Shown here piece after piece: positions 32,883 through 44,788 of a DNA stretch of 64,000 nt. The translations under genes and the position numbers were made by a program. Where the stretch lies: NCBI GenBank assembly GCA_026874595.1, contig CM049314.1, positions 17,538,729 to 17,602,728 on the forward strand. Direction: 5' to 3'. The notes beneath the pieces are model-generated. The model saw nothing but the letters and a program-made list of their open reading frames with translations, was not told the DNA's origin and did no database searches. The first letter of the stretch is position 1; every line of letters begins with the position of its first letter. The DNA comes from Sipunculus nudus (Eukaryota; Annelida; Sipuncula; Golfingiida; Sipunculidae).

Positions 32883-35455
32883 TTGGTGGGGGCCAACGGT
32901 GGAAAATCTCACCGTTTTTCTCACTCTCATTTTTGTGACACATAAGAATTACACAGTACTGCATTTAAGAACCATATTGGACTGTATTAACACTTCTGTC
33001 ATAAAACAGTTCCTGTTTTTCATAACATATGTGGTTAAAACAATCTTAATTTGAACATGTTTGAGTCAAGGCCTAAGATAATGCTGGTTTTTAAGTTATA
33101 AAGAAGAAAAGTCAGGTTGTGAAATACCTGTAAAGCCTGTGTCAATTTTGGTCTGAGTGATCAATGTCTCACTGGATTTTAAAAAAAAATCACAGCCAAG
33201 GAACTTCACAGCTTTTGTAAGTACACTATATGTCAATTAACGTATGGTGCTTCCCTCTTTTGATGATATTTACAAATAATGTGACCTGGGGTCAAAGTTT
33301 GTGACCTAGCTGCTGGGCTGTTTCACCTTACATGCTAAAAACATATTAAATATAGCATTGTACTTGGTTTCTGTGATGGCTCTAGTGGACATCACCAGAT
33401 TACCTAGTCATATTAATGTACATTTGATTCACTGAGCACAGATTCTAACATTATTTAAAAATAAGGAAAGTCCTCACAAAAGCTATGCATCTTAGCTGTT
33501 CACATCTGGTCAGTTATATTATTGAGAGTCATGTTTAGTATCAGGGCATTAGTGAACATTATCACAGTCATCAGCTATAAGCTAAAAACATTTAAAAGGA
33601 GCTTGATGACATGCTGTACCAGTAACATTAATCATTTTTTCTGTGATGTAAGGCATATATTGTGATGATATGAGCAGCTACCTTCACAGACCCTTCCAAA
33701 TGAAAATGATGCATTATTTTTGTGATAACTAGATTTTTTTTGTTGTGGATTGTATGTTGTAAATTATTTCCTGTTTTTGTGGATTGTATATATTTTCTGG
33801 ATCTCTTGTCTTTTATAGCATACTGCAGCACTGAGGTTTCATAAATGGTTACTTTTTATGTTTTTATTTCATTTCTTTCAAAGTAAAATGTTATAATTGT
33901 AAGAAGTTACAAGTCAGCAATGCTTTCATTTATCAGCATTGTTTGACTGACATGCCCAAGTCCAAATTTTCTCAGTACCTCAGTGTTTTTAGGTCTGGTC
34001 AGTAATAAACCCATATTGGTTTGTTATAACCTTTCAAACCAGTATCCTGTTGTCCTGTCAAATAAAACATATCAATTCTGATGAAATGGTATATTCTTTG
34101 AGGATTTAATGGAGAAGTTCAAGAAGCATGTACAAAGAAAACACTGAAATGGCTGATTTATTAAATGCTAAATACTCTGCACTACTGGGGTACATTACAC
34201 ACTTACGAGTATCTGAGGGCCCTCTGAAGGTGACAGAGAATGATTTCTAGCAAAGGATTTCTTGGACACAAAAAAAAAGATAATTCTACACAGTATAAAT
34301 ATTAATATATGAAACCACATGTGTTGCATTCTGTCTCTATATTGTTTTGGGGGGATGATTTCTGTGGTTGCAGGAGATTAGTTTAGTCAGTGTCCACCAG
34401 AGGTCACCTTATTACAGGTTTCCACCACTCGAATTCTTTGTGAATGACTGCATATGACATTCAGTTGACATGGCCTTGACCCTCACCTAAGGGCAAGCTG
34501 ATTATTATATCTATATTTGTATTTTCTAAATATATGAGAAGAGTTGTAGCTCTTCTGCATAATAAGGTAATGTCCCACATTGTATTTGTATGCAAGTTGG
34601 GCATTATTAACAATATACATAATAGTTAACAGTCTATTTCTTTTACTAGCTGTAAGGTTCACACAGAAATGTAATGTCTTTTCAAGAGGTCTTTTCTTTC
34701 CAGTTAAGTGACCTTGTTCAGAGCTTTCCTCTTCACCATTTATCCATGTTTGATCTCATAGAGATTCTGATATCTCAGTATTTGACTGGTTATTCATTAA
34801 TATATATTTATATATATAGTGAGTACAGTTTTCTTTAAGGTTTTTATCGAGAGTATCTAGGGTCAAGATTATTCTATTACTGCCACACATTGGTGCTTGG
34901 AAACTCCATCAGCTGACTCCTGTGAATGGAGATTACATCTACGTACATTTCTTAAAGACACCAGAGACAGTAAATACTCATTGATATAACATGGCCATTG
35001 ATTAATAATAATAAATAACTAAAAGCTACTGACTTGGGAGTGGGCAACATTTAGTAGTGTCTTTTTTTTGTATTGTACAGTAACATTTTCAAAGTTCATT
35101 TTAACCATGTTAATTTCCTGGTCTTCTTCAGGCAAATGCACCTGCTGCCAAATATTGTTTTTTAGATTCTGCTGTTTTTGATAAATTTAGAATTGAATTT
35201 GGTGATTACTGACACCAGGAAGTTTCCTGATAGGCTTATTGTTTAAACAATTTATTTATTCCTGTGGCTGTCGTTATAAACAAAATGATGATGCAAGTGG
35301 GCTGATGGTATTATATTTTTTGCCTCTTTCGCTCAAATTCCCAGGACCTGTTTCCTCGACCCATCCCTGTCTGACACAGCCATATGACGAGACTTCTGAC
35401 CAGGCTGTCAGGTAACCTCCAGTACGTGATACCCATTTTTCACATGAGTATATAA
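32883..35455. other. Non-coding, nothing recognised
   Basis: No convincing exon or repeat boundary. AT-rich, with scattered short open frames lacking domains. Confidence 0.4.
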
Positions 35456-35775
35456 CATGTCTGTCAAGGTTTCTCTATATAACAATATGTCTGTCTAGGC
35501 TGCTCTGTATAACAACATGTCTGTCTGGGTTGCTCTATATAACAAAATGTCTGTCTGGGTTGCTCTATATAACAATATGTCTGTCTAGGCTGCTCTGTAT
35601 AACAACATGTCTGTCTGGGTTGCTCTATATAACAAAATGTCTGTCTGGGTTGCTCTATATAACAACATGTCTGTCTGGGTTGCTCTATATAACAAAATGT
35701 CTGTCTGGGTTGCTCTACATAACATGTCTGTCTTGGTTGCTCTACATAACATGTCTGTTTGGGTTGCTCTATATC
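35456..35775. repeat. 30-bp minisatellite (GTCTGTCTGGGTTGCTCTAT)
   Basis: About ten copies of a 30-base unit, GTCTGTCTGGGTTGCTCTAT plus ATAACAAAAT, with shortened copies at the right end. It supports overlapping open frames of 83-87 codons in two phases, which are repeat artefacts. Confidence 0.93.
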
Positions 35776-38519
35776 TTGTGGCCCAGCCTGTAGATCCCAG
35801 CTGCCTGTATTTTACTGTATTAACTGGAGTTTCTCATGTACATACCTGGTGTTTATAACTGATATCAGTCAGAGAACCCTAAACCCTGACTTATTGACAT
35901 AGTCCATTAGTATTGACTGTTATTTTTCAAGTTTTTATTGAAAGCAATATGAAGGTGTTACCATTACTGGTAGTTTAACAATTATATATAAACTTTACTG
36001 AGTAAAAGAATTAATAGTGAAACTGGACTTGGACAGCACTAATTTTATTTTGACAGACTAGCTCACACATGTGAGTTCCATTTAAATTTATAATACGTTT
36101 CCACAATTTTTAAAAGGCAAAAAATAATGGTATCTAGTCTAAAACTTTTGCAGTTTGTTGATTTATCATGGATGTAAACATGTATTTCAGTCAACAGGTA
36201 CTGTAGCAGAATTCAGTTAATAATAGTTAAAATAATGAAATATCAATTTTCATTTTGTTGCTTTTATTTTGACAGGTGATTAAATTGGTACATTAATTGC
36301 CTTTTAACTATTTTAGCTATTAATTAATAACAGGGATTAAAAGTATATCACTATAACTTTTGCCCCATGTACACACACCTCTGTTTAAAGTGGTTTATAT
36401 CTCATATGTCTTGTTACATTGTGGGATTTGTTACTTTACCAACACCACCACTTTGCCATGTTGATTAGTATGGTTGCCCTGATAAACATATGTCAGTATT
36501 CCTTGAATGCCTAAGAATGTGTGTATCAGCAGGTTTAAATCATCACAGCAGTCTGATTAATACTCACATTCATCATATATTGTGGTTGCCTTTATGTTTG
36601 TGAGGGTTTCAAATTAGCGATATCATAAAAGGCAAATTATTGTGAAAGTAAAACATTCATCAATAAGGGGTTCCATTGTTGAAAGGTAAATTATTGATAT
36701 TATGAATAAAAACAGATAGTGTATGTTCAACGATTGCTATTATAAAAGATTTGTATTATGAGATCACGAAAATTGAACTCTTGCAAAATTCTGAAAAAGT
36801 AAAAAAATAGTGAAATTTTAACACTGCAAATATGAAGCCAAACACAGTATTTGTTGAAGTGTTAACTTTCAAAGCTGGTATGAAACTGTACTCATTATAC
36901 AATGAGGTCATGCTGCATATGTTACAACTCATTACACTGATACACTGCTTGTACAAGCAGCAGGTTTAAATAAGAAGAAACTCAACAAAAACTGGACAAT
37001 ACCCAACTTTTTATTTAAAACATTCAGAACAGCACCCCAGTGGCCAATATACAGCAAAGGCTGCCTAAGCCTGCAGTGGGAAAGTTGAATGGTTTAGAAC
37101 AAATGTTACACAACCACTGTGTAAGGGGTGTATTAAGGCATGTAAATTAATTAAGTTAATCAGTAGTGTGTTATTATAAACAAATATTGTCAGTGCCTGA
37201 ATCATATCTATGTGGTTACTGCTGTCGCAAATTGCAAAATCAAGACATAATATGTATATTTATCAACTCCTTAATATGAGCATTTTGTAATCAATATTGT
37301 TTTTATACATTATTAGTAATGGTTCATTTGTTACTCTACATTACATATGACATATTTGTATCAGTCTTCAGAACACCAAATTTAAGTTGATTTTGCATCA
37401 TGAGTAAGCCAATATTTAATATTCTATGCTGCATACATTTTCCAGAAGCAAGCAAAAATTTGTTGACTTAAGTATATTTATTTTAAATCATATTCTTAGG
37501 TTGGGAAAGTTGTTATGACAATGTGGTTGCTACAATTTTATATTTTATTTACATCTGTAGTTTATCTTACAAAATGAATGTTTATATAGGTGCCAGTCAA
37601 TCAAGTACCTGCACATCCTTGTTCTAATGGCATTATGTAATTGATTATGTAATATATTAAGAATTTGTTTCCAGTTTTCTAATTCAGCGTGGTATATTTT
37701 ATTTGACTGGAGGAGTAGTTTGTTGTCAAAGAAGATAGAAGACCCCCAGGCAGTGGTTTGATTTGTTGCTGAACGTAAGGTTTCAGTGTTTTTACTGGAG
37801 TAGAAATAAAATTAAAAGCACAAATTTACTTCCATGAGAAGCCTTATGTAAAAGGCAGCATTGCGTGAGAGAAGGGATATTTATATATACATAATGAACT
37901 GTGTAATAGTGGATTTCTTTCGTTTCATTTTATATTGTTTCATTGTTGCAGTTATGCATGGCCCGATAAGTTGCGTCCTCTGTCGGCGTTTTATGGTATT
38001 AATGTTGGGTGTTGTTAGAGTGATGCGTGGAGACATAATGTTGGCCATGAAACGATTATTTATGTGCAATAGGGCTGAGGAATATACATTATTACAGCAT
38101 TTAACTATCACGTTCACAGGTATATCTAGTCTAAAGATTTTGTTTTATACAACTTAGAGTGGCGGTTTTGTCTCTGACATTTTTATCATTGCCAGACTTG
38201 TATTCAATGAGAGAATTAAGGCGCACCTGGTACACTGTATCAAGAGCCAGATATTACAGTGATATGTTGTTCACCGTCTGTAGGTAAGGAGAGGACGTGC
38301 TGCTAACACCGTTGGATCCATAAACAAGATTATTGATCATTGTATTTTATTTTTATTTATTTATTTTATCTTACGTGCGTCATACACTTGTTGCGTCTCT
38401 CAAAAGCAGAAAATACTGGTCTTTTTCTATTCTAATTGATTGTTAAATACTGTACTGTCCACCGGTATTATAATGTAATTACAAACGAAATTATACAAAT
38501 ATGTAAATCATTAAGACAA
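35776..38519. other. Non-coding, nothing recognised
   Basis: AT-rich. An open frame of 98 codons at 37861-38157 has hydrophobic stretches but no recognisable domain, splice context or homologue that I can name. Confidence 0.35.
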
Positions 38520-38521
38520 TG

Positions 38522-38525
<4 letters not shown>

Positions 38526-38580
<55 letters not shown>

Positions 38581-38608
38581 ATATATAGATATATACATGT
38601 ATATATAG

Positions 38609-38640
<32 letters not shown>
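38526..38640. repeat. (TA)n/(TATAGA)n microsatellite
   Basis: A TA run, then TGTG and a second array with TATATAGA and ACATG interruptions, then a further TA run. Confidence 0.96.
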
Positions 38641-39384
38641 TACAACACGAGATGTTACGATGGTTTGTGTTACCAAAAGTAAGATCTGATTTTTTTATAA
38701 AATATTATTAATATTAACTAATCATGAAATACTCTCATGTTATTTAAAAAAAATTAAACTTCAAGAATATAAGAATACATCATGTTGCACCATTGTATAG
38801 AACTGGGTCCCGAGCCCTCTGGATCCGCCCTGGTAATCCCCCAAAATGGGGGGTACCTCAGCTTTTATAAGTGTTTTATAGGGATGTTTAATTCCAGATG
38901 ACCGTGCGTTCCTTTATATACTGTGGTTGGCTTCATATTCGTCGATTCAAAATTTCGCGATTTTCAGTCTTAATATTGTTGATTCAATTTTCGCGATCTA
39001 ACCAACAAATAAACCTAAACAAGACAAGATAAACCATTATCATATGAATTCATATGTTTTAAATAAAAACATAATCGTAACAATTAGATGGGGGCGAACG
39101 AATGGGCATTTTTGTTCATTTGTACCTGACCATTTGAAAATGTGATATAGTCTGTGAATTACGGGTAAAATACAAGGTCCATTCTTAATAGAAATATCTG
39201 TCTGTTGGCTTTTGACGTGCCTTTGACGACGGGACCTTTGATTCACAAAGGTTTAATTTTCTTGATAATTTCCCGTTTGTGAATATCGCGAATTTGAAAT
39301 CCTCGCGAACAAAAAGGCAACCACAGTATGTTCAGCAAAATCATCGCATGTCTCTCCCTCTCTCCGGATATTCCTTAAATAAAG

Positions 39385-39388
<4 letters not shown>

Positions 39389-39449
<61 letters not shown>
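39389..39449. repeat. (TA)n microsatellite
   Basis: About 30 TA units. Open frames on both strands cross it and owe part of their length to it (165 codons plus, 72 codons minus). Confidence 0.97.
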
Positions 39450-39450
<1 letters not shown>

Positions 39451-40013
39451 CTCGTGTTCTTCTCCGAGCATTTAATTGTGGGCCAGCAGTCATGATCTCA
39501 AGGAACTGTATTACACGTTTCAGATCATTGTGTAGAAGTCTGTGGAACAGAATACGAGGGCAGGTTTTGCATTTCCGAGTGAGTAAATTACGATATCTGC
39601 CCGTTCGTATTCAGAGCTTGACCATGAACCGCATGGCGTTTAGTACTGTAACAGGTCGAACAGTTCTATTCAGAGGGAGCTGCTGGCAGAGGTCATTAAG
39701 TGCATTGACTGAGAGGGTCATTTTCGCTTCGTGTTATTTAAATTCTAGTTTGCTGTATGATTCCTCGCTTGAATAAAAACGATTTCAGATTTATTGAAGT
39801 TTTTAAGTGAGCGATGAACGGGTTTGGGTGATTTCCTGTAATAAGTGAATGCATGTAAGGATGTTCCGATGAAGATTGTTTAACAGTTTGCAAAGAAGTT
39901 AGTTGAATACCAACCCTTGTCCGAACTCCGTGAAGGATGTTCATAAACATTTTAAGAAAAGACTAAGTTTTACGGTTTTACCACTTTTTCCGTGCTATAA
40001 TTTTAAATATACG

Positions 40014-40137
40014 CAGAAGCGGATCCCGGGGAGGGGGGGGGGGGGGGAATTTTTCATCAGAAGCAACGTTTTTAAGGGCTTAAGACAAAATTTTGCGGCC
40101 TGGACCCCCCCCCCCCCCTCCCCCCTATGCCCGTCCA
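40014..40137. mobile_element. Short G-tract/C-tract inverted-repeat element
   Basis: The left part reads CAGAAGCGGATCCCGGGGAG followed by a long G-run. The right part is a C-run, CTCCCCCC, and ends CCGTCCAG. The two are roughly inverted around a ~60-base centre. GCGGATCC next to G-tracts is also found at the left end of the 41799-42717 element, so this may be a short relative. No target duplication was identified. Confidence 0.45.
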
Positions 40138-41173
40138 GTCTTGCCCATGCAGTAACCATAGCAAACCGGAAGTGTGCAGTCACTGATAATATATATAGTG
40201 ATGCGTGTGGAAGCCGTCATTCACTGGGTTAAGTCGTGCATGTTGACACTGCTGTTACGGTTACTTGCCGTGTTGACAAAATAAACTATTCACCAAATCT
40301 TATATATACCCGGTACATAAAACATCAAGTTGAGGGTGTACAGCTGTCACCGAAAACAAATAACCCTCACATCCCCATGCGGACTCAGTAAGTCAGATTT
40401 GTTACGACAATCTGTAAATCAGATTTCTAACTGCCATGGGTGTAACACAGCAAGGGGGTGTTGTTAATACTTGTCGCCGAGCCAGGCTGATACATTCGAG
40501 AGTGCATGCCTAAAAGTCACTGACCAACTGGGATTAACATCATTCAGCGAATGTTTGTTGTAAGAACGAATTTATGTTTAACAAACATTACCGTTCAGCA
40601 CAAACACTCACGGGCTGGTCGGCATTTGACCGATGGTTAACCGTGTAACGTCAAATGTTCATAACGTCCGGATACACTTTGGCGGACCTTCTGAAGCTGT
40701 CGTTTAGTGAGTATTTATCCTTTTTAATGGTTGTGTATTGCATTAATATATTATATGACGAGGAAGCATTTAGGGAGCTCTTATTTTTCTTACATATATT
40801 ATATATTCATCACAGGAAACAAGTTTTGCAGGTTTATCCGCAGATGTTGCATTCCGCTCATATAGCTGTGTGTTGAAATTACTCCGATAGAATCGGGCTT
40901 AATTTTAGACTCGGGGAACTACACTGTGACAGCTAGGTTCCACCACTGAAAAGGATACGCCCTTTGTGAGATGTTAACAATGTTAACTAATAATATGTAC
41001 GTGACCAAGACCACACATGCACGCGACCATATTCAAAATACTATCGGCAACGATCTTGTCGCTCCCTTCTTAAGAGAGCTCTTATATCTAGAGGTTTAAA
41101 CTCTGAAAGCTCTGTACCTGTTAAATAATTAAAACAGGCCTACGACCCTACGTAGGGTCATTTTGCCAGCTAT

Positions 41174-41178
<5 letters not shown>

Positions 41179-41218
<40 letters not shown>
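41179..41218. repeat. (GA)n microsatellite
   Basis: About 20 GA units with no interruption. Confidence 0.96.
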
Positions 41219-41222
<4 letters not shown>

Positions 41223-41454
41223 AGACGAGGAGGACAGTGATTATTGTGAAAATGTCACTTTATATTTTAACAGAATTATCCGAATGTAAAAATTTTATTT
41301 GAATTAAATTTTTGAGCGTTGTGGATAAGTTGAATTCACGTTATGGATAAACTGACGGTAAAAAAATTGATTTGAATAAAATTTTTGAGCGTGCTGGATA
41401 AGTTGAATTCACGTTGTGGATGAACTGAATTTTAGAACGGCGTGAATAAATAAA

Positions 41455-41798
41455 TTGCATTTATTGTATGTTCAGGACGTTGTTTTCAGGTCGCCAGAAC
41501 GTCGTGGATAGGTTGTATTCACGTTGTTTTCAGGTCGCCAGAACGTCGTGGATGGGTTGTATTCACGTTGTATTCAGGTCGCCAAAACCCCGTGGATAAG
41601 TTGCATTTACGTTGTTTTCAGGTCGACAGAACGTCGTAGATAATTTGTATTTACGTTGTATTCAGGTCGCCAGAACGTCGTGGATAGGTTGCATTGACGT
41701 TGTATTCAGGTCGCCAGAACGTCATGGATAGGGTTGCATTGACGTTGTATTCAGGTCGCCAAAACGTCGTGGGATAGGTTGCATTCACGTTGTATTCA
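41455..41798. repeat. 44-bp minisatellite, left block
   Basis: About eight diverged copies of a 44-base unit containing AGGTCGCCAGAACGTCGTGG, then ATAGGTTGTATTCACGTTGTATTC. Shorter relatives with GAATTCACGTT occur from about 41300. The array continues at 42721 after an insertion. Confidence 0.93.
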
Positions 41799-41824
41799 CA
41801 GTGGCGGATCCAGAAATTCGAGAA

Positions 41825-41855
<31 letters not shown>

Positions 41856-42717
41856 CGCTTAAACTGTTTTTGCGGTAAATGAGTATTATGAAAACTAAGT
41901 TCTTAATTTGTGCATCTATGTATATACTACATAGTATATTTCAGCCTATAAAAAAAGTATATATTTGTTTCTTCCATGATATGAACCATGTTTTATAAAG
42001 GTATATGGTAGAGGGTATATTTGGGAAAATTTTTCAATATGCATTAATATAAAATGGATATTTGAGGGCATATATATATATATATAATTGAGGCACTTTC
42101 ACTTAAAAATAGAGAAGTTTTTGTTCCTCAAAAATTGATCTCTTGAATCTTTGCATAATGTGGTCAGTAAACTTTAGAGGGGTTCAATATGAATGTTGGT
42201 GTCAAAAGCGAAAATGCGTATCCATGTTTATTACTCACAAAACATCTTTAAATGTAACGATTAGGCTAAAATAAATGATTAAATGTTGAAGTCTTATGTT
42301 AAACTTAAAACCTGTTGTCTCGGCAGGACACAGGACTCAGCAAATCACAGATCCTGAGTTCTAGTACCGGTATCAGCAGATGAGCCGTGAAATTTTTCAC
42401 TTTCGGCCCCAACTCAGGCCTAGCGCTATGCATGCATGCAGATTGTAATACAGAAAAGACTCCGTCCCTCATTGTCGAAATTTTTGCATGCTACATCCTA
42501 AAGGAGTAAGTTAAACAGCTGTTCATTAATATTTCCACTTATGAATTTAAAAGAAATAAACTGCATGTGGATATTGAAAATTCTTATTGCTAATTAATAA
42601 AAAAAGAAATCTAAAAATGAAAAAGATTCACAAATATTGGATAGATTATAGATAAAATGAGAGACGTTACAGCTCAACGGGTTAAGGGGGGGGGGGCTGC
42701 CTCTGGAGGAGCCACTG
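41799..42717. mobile_element. Probable non-autonomous hAT-like element splitting the minisatellite
   Basis: The 919-base insert begins CAGTGGCGGATCCAGA and ends TCTGGAGGAGCCACTG. 13 of the first 16 bases match the inverted right end. It has a long G-run near the left end and a shorter one near the right. CAGTGGC...GCCACTG ends fit the hAT superfamily. The flanks are both minisatellite, but I see no clean 8-base duplication; the right flank ATATAGGTCGCC looks altered. No transposase. Confidence 0.7.
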
Positions 42718-42720
42718 ATA

Positions 42721-43545
42721 TAGGTCGCCAGAACGTTTTGCATAGGTTGTATTTACGTTGTGTTCAGGTCGCCAGAACGTCGTAGATAGGTTGTATTTAC
42801 GTTGTATTCAGGTCGCCAGAACGTCGTGGATAGGTTGTATTTACGTTGTGTTCAGGTCGCCAGAACGTCGTGGATAAGTTGTATTCACGTTGTATTCAGG
42901 TCGCCAGAACGTCGTGGATAAGTTGTATTTACGTTGTGTTCAGGTCGCCAGAACGTCGTAGATAGGTTGTATTTACGTTTTATTCAGGTCGCCAGAACGT
43001 CATGGATAGGTTGTATTTACGTTGTGTTCAGGCCGCCAGAACGTCGTGGATAAGTTGTATTCACGTTGTATTCAGGTCGCCAGAACGTCGTGGATAAGTT
43101 GTATTCACGTTGTATTCAGGTCGCCAGAACGTCGTGGATAGGTTGCATTCACGTTGTATTTAGGTCGCCAGAACGTCGTGGATAGGTTGCATTCACGTTG
43201 TATTTAGGTCGCCAGAACGTCGTGGATAAATTGTTTTTACGTTGTATTCAGGTCGCCAGAACGTCGTGGATAAGTTGTATTCACGTTGTATTCAGGTCGC
43301 CAGAACGTCGTGGATAAGTTGTATTCACGTTGTATTCAGGTCGCCAGAACGTCGTGGATAGGTTGCATTTACGTTGTATTTAGGTCGCCAGAACGTCGTG
43401 GATAGGTTGCATTCACGTTGTATTTAGGTCGCCAGAACGTCGTGGATAAATTGTTTTTACGTTGTATTCAGGTCGCCAGAACGTCGTGGATAAGTTGTAT
43501 TCACGTTGTATTCAGGTCGCCAGAACGTCGTAGATTTGGTACTAC
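42721..43545. repeat. 44-bp minisatellite, right block
   Basis: About 18-19 copies of the 44-base unit, more homogeneous than the left block. Variants alternate between GGATAGGTTGCATTCACG and GGATAAGTTGTATTCACG. A three-unit higher-order pattern (TAAATTGTTTTTACG, then TAAGTTGTATTCACG twice, then TAGGTTGCATT) recurs around 43225 and 43445. Confidence 0.95.
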
Positions 43546-44156
43546 ATGATACAATTAACCAGAAGGTTGCATGGATTTTTCTTGGCGGATTTAGGTTCAC
43601 AGAACAGGAGAGCTATAACCAAACCTTCTAAACATAAAAATATATAAATATCTATTTGTTCCTTGTAATCTTATAATAAACCACACATGTATATAAAACG
43701 AATATAAATTCCAGATTTATATGTAAGATTTTATCCCTTTTCTTCATACTTCTATCTGGTTTATGTAGGTTTTATTTTGATCATGAAAAATATGATAATT
43801 TAACCCTAGTTTATGCAGATGATAATAACACCAACTGGTAATATAACTATTACAACGTGACCATAAAATATGAGCTGCACATTATAATGAAAGTAAACAG
43901 AAAATTTAGGTATTAAAATTACCTAGCAAATAGAATCCAAATAAAAGACTGTTGCAAACATTCCAATTGTTTTCTGTCGCAAACATGACGTCAATATATA
44001 TTCATTTATATATTAGATTCATTATATAAGATTATAGGGTGAGCCATACATAAGAAGGATTTTGACGTCGACTACTTGGCTGAATATGAGACCTATTGAT
44101 TAATATTGATTCTAGTGTCAATTACTTCAAGTACATCAAAACGGATTTTGTTTCAG
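43546..44156. other. Upstream region or intron of the EGF-type membrane protein gene
   Basis: AT-rich sequence with a perfect CRE-like palindrome TGACGTCA at 43986-43993. A TTTTGTTTCAG acceptor at 44146-44156 suggests a preceding 5' non-coding exon that I could not place. Confidence 0.45.
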
Positions 44157-44184
44157 ATCGGACACCAGTTAAAATCGTCAAAAT

Positions 44185-44788
44185 ATGGACTGCTCATTTG
44201 ACGTCATCTTTTTCATCATGGCGGTGTATCACGTGACAACGGTGAGTCAGAGCGAGGCCGCCAAGGGGGGTGCCGCTGGTAACTGTACCGCCAGTATATG
44301 CCGGTATGGATCATGTCAGATAAAACTGAACACGACAGTGTGTAGCTGTGGGCCGTATCTCTTGGGCCCAGTCTGCCAGTACGTCAACTTAAACGTGCCG
44401 ACCAAGACATGGAAGATAGATGGTTTAGTGTTCACGTGGACTCGGCCTCTTGAGCTCAATCAGAAAAATGTCTACAGTATTTTGTACTATGACAGAACGA
44501 CGAAGGAAAAGCTGTATTCAAAACCTGTCGAGGATGCGTCAGGAGTGTCACAGGTCAACGTCACTGGGCTGACTTTGGGGGGTTTTGATTACGTGGTATG
44601 TATGGTAGATAATGTGGTTCTTTTGAACCGTAGTGAACAAGTTTTGATTACGTCAGTGCTGAAGCCTCGTTCTGGGTGGTGTGTTACCGTAAGGACTGGG
44701 TTTGACGGACGGGATCCTTACACCAAGGCGGCCATTGGCGCTACTGTCTTCATCACTGGATGCGTTCTCTTCCTTATTACAGCCAAAT
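44185..44788 (+). CDS. EGF-type membrane protein, exon 1 (signal peptide to transmembrane helix)
   Basis: Encodes residues 1-201 plus one base. The start ATG at 44185 directly precedes a credible signal peptide (DVIFFIMAVYHV). The donor is AAAT/GTAAGT, with the intron beginning at 44789. Without splicing the frame would continue for 33 more codons to a stop, producing a protein lacking the basic tail. Confidence 0.78.

Noticed and set aside
37861-38157. 98-codon ORF with hydrophobic stretches
   Set aside because: AT-rich sequence favours hydrophobic codons; no splice sites, domain or paralogue support it.
39279-39776. 165-codon plus-strand ORF
   Set aside because: About a quarter of its length is Tyr-Ile encoded by a TA microsatellite, and the remainder has no recognisable domain or splice context.
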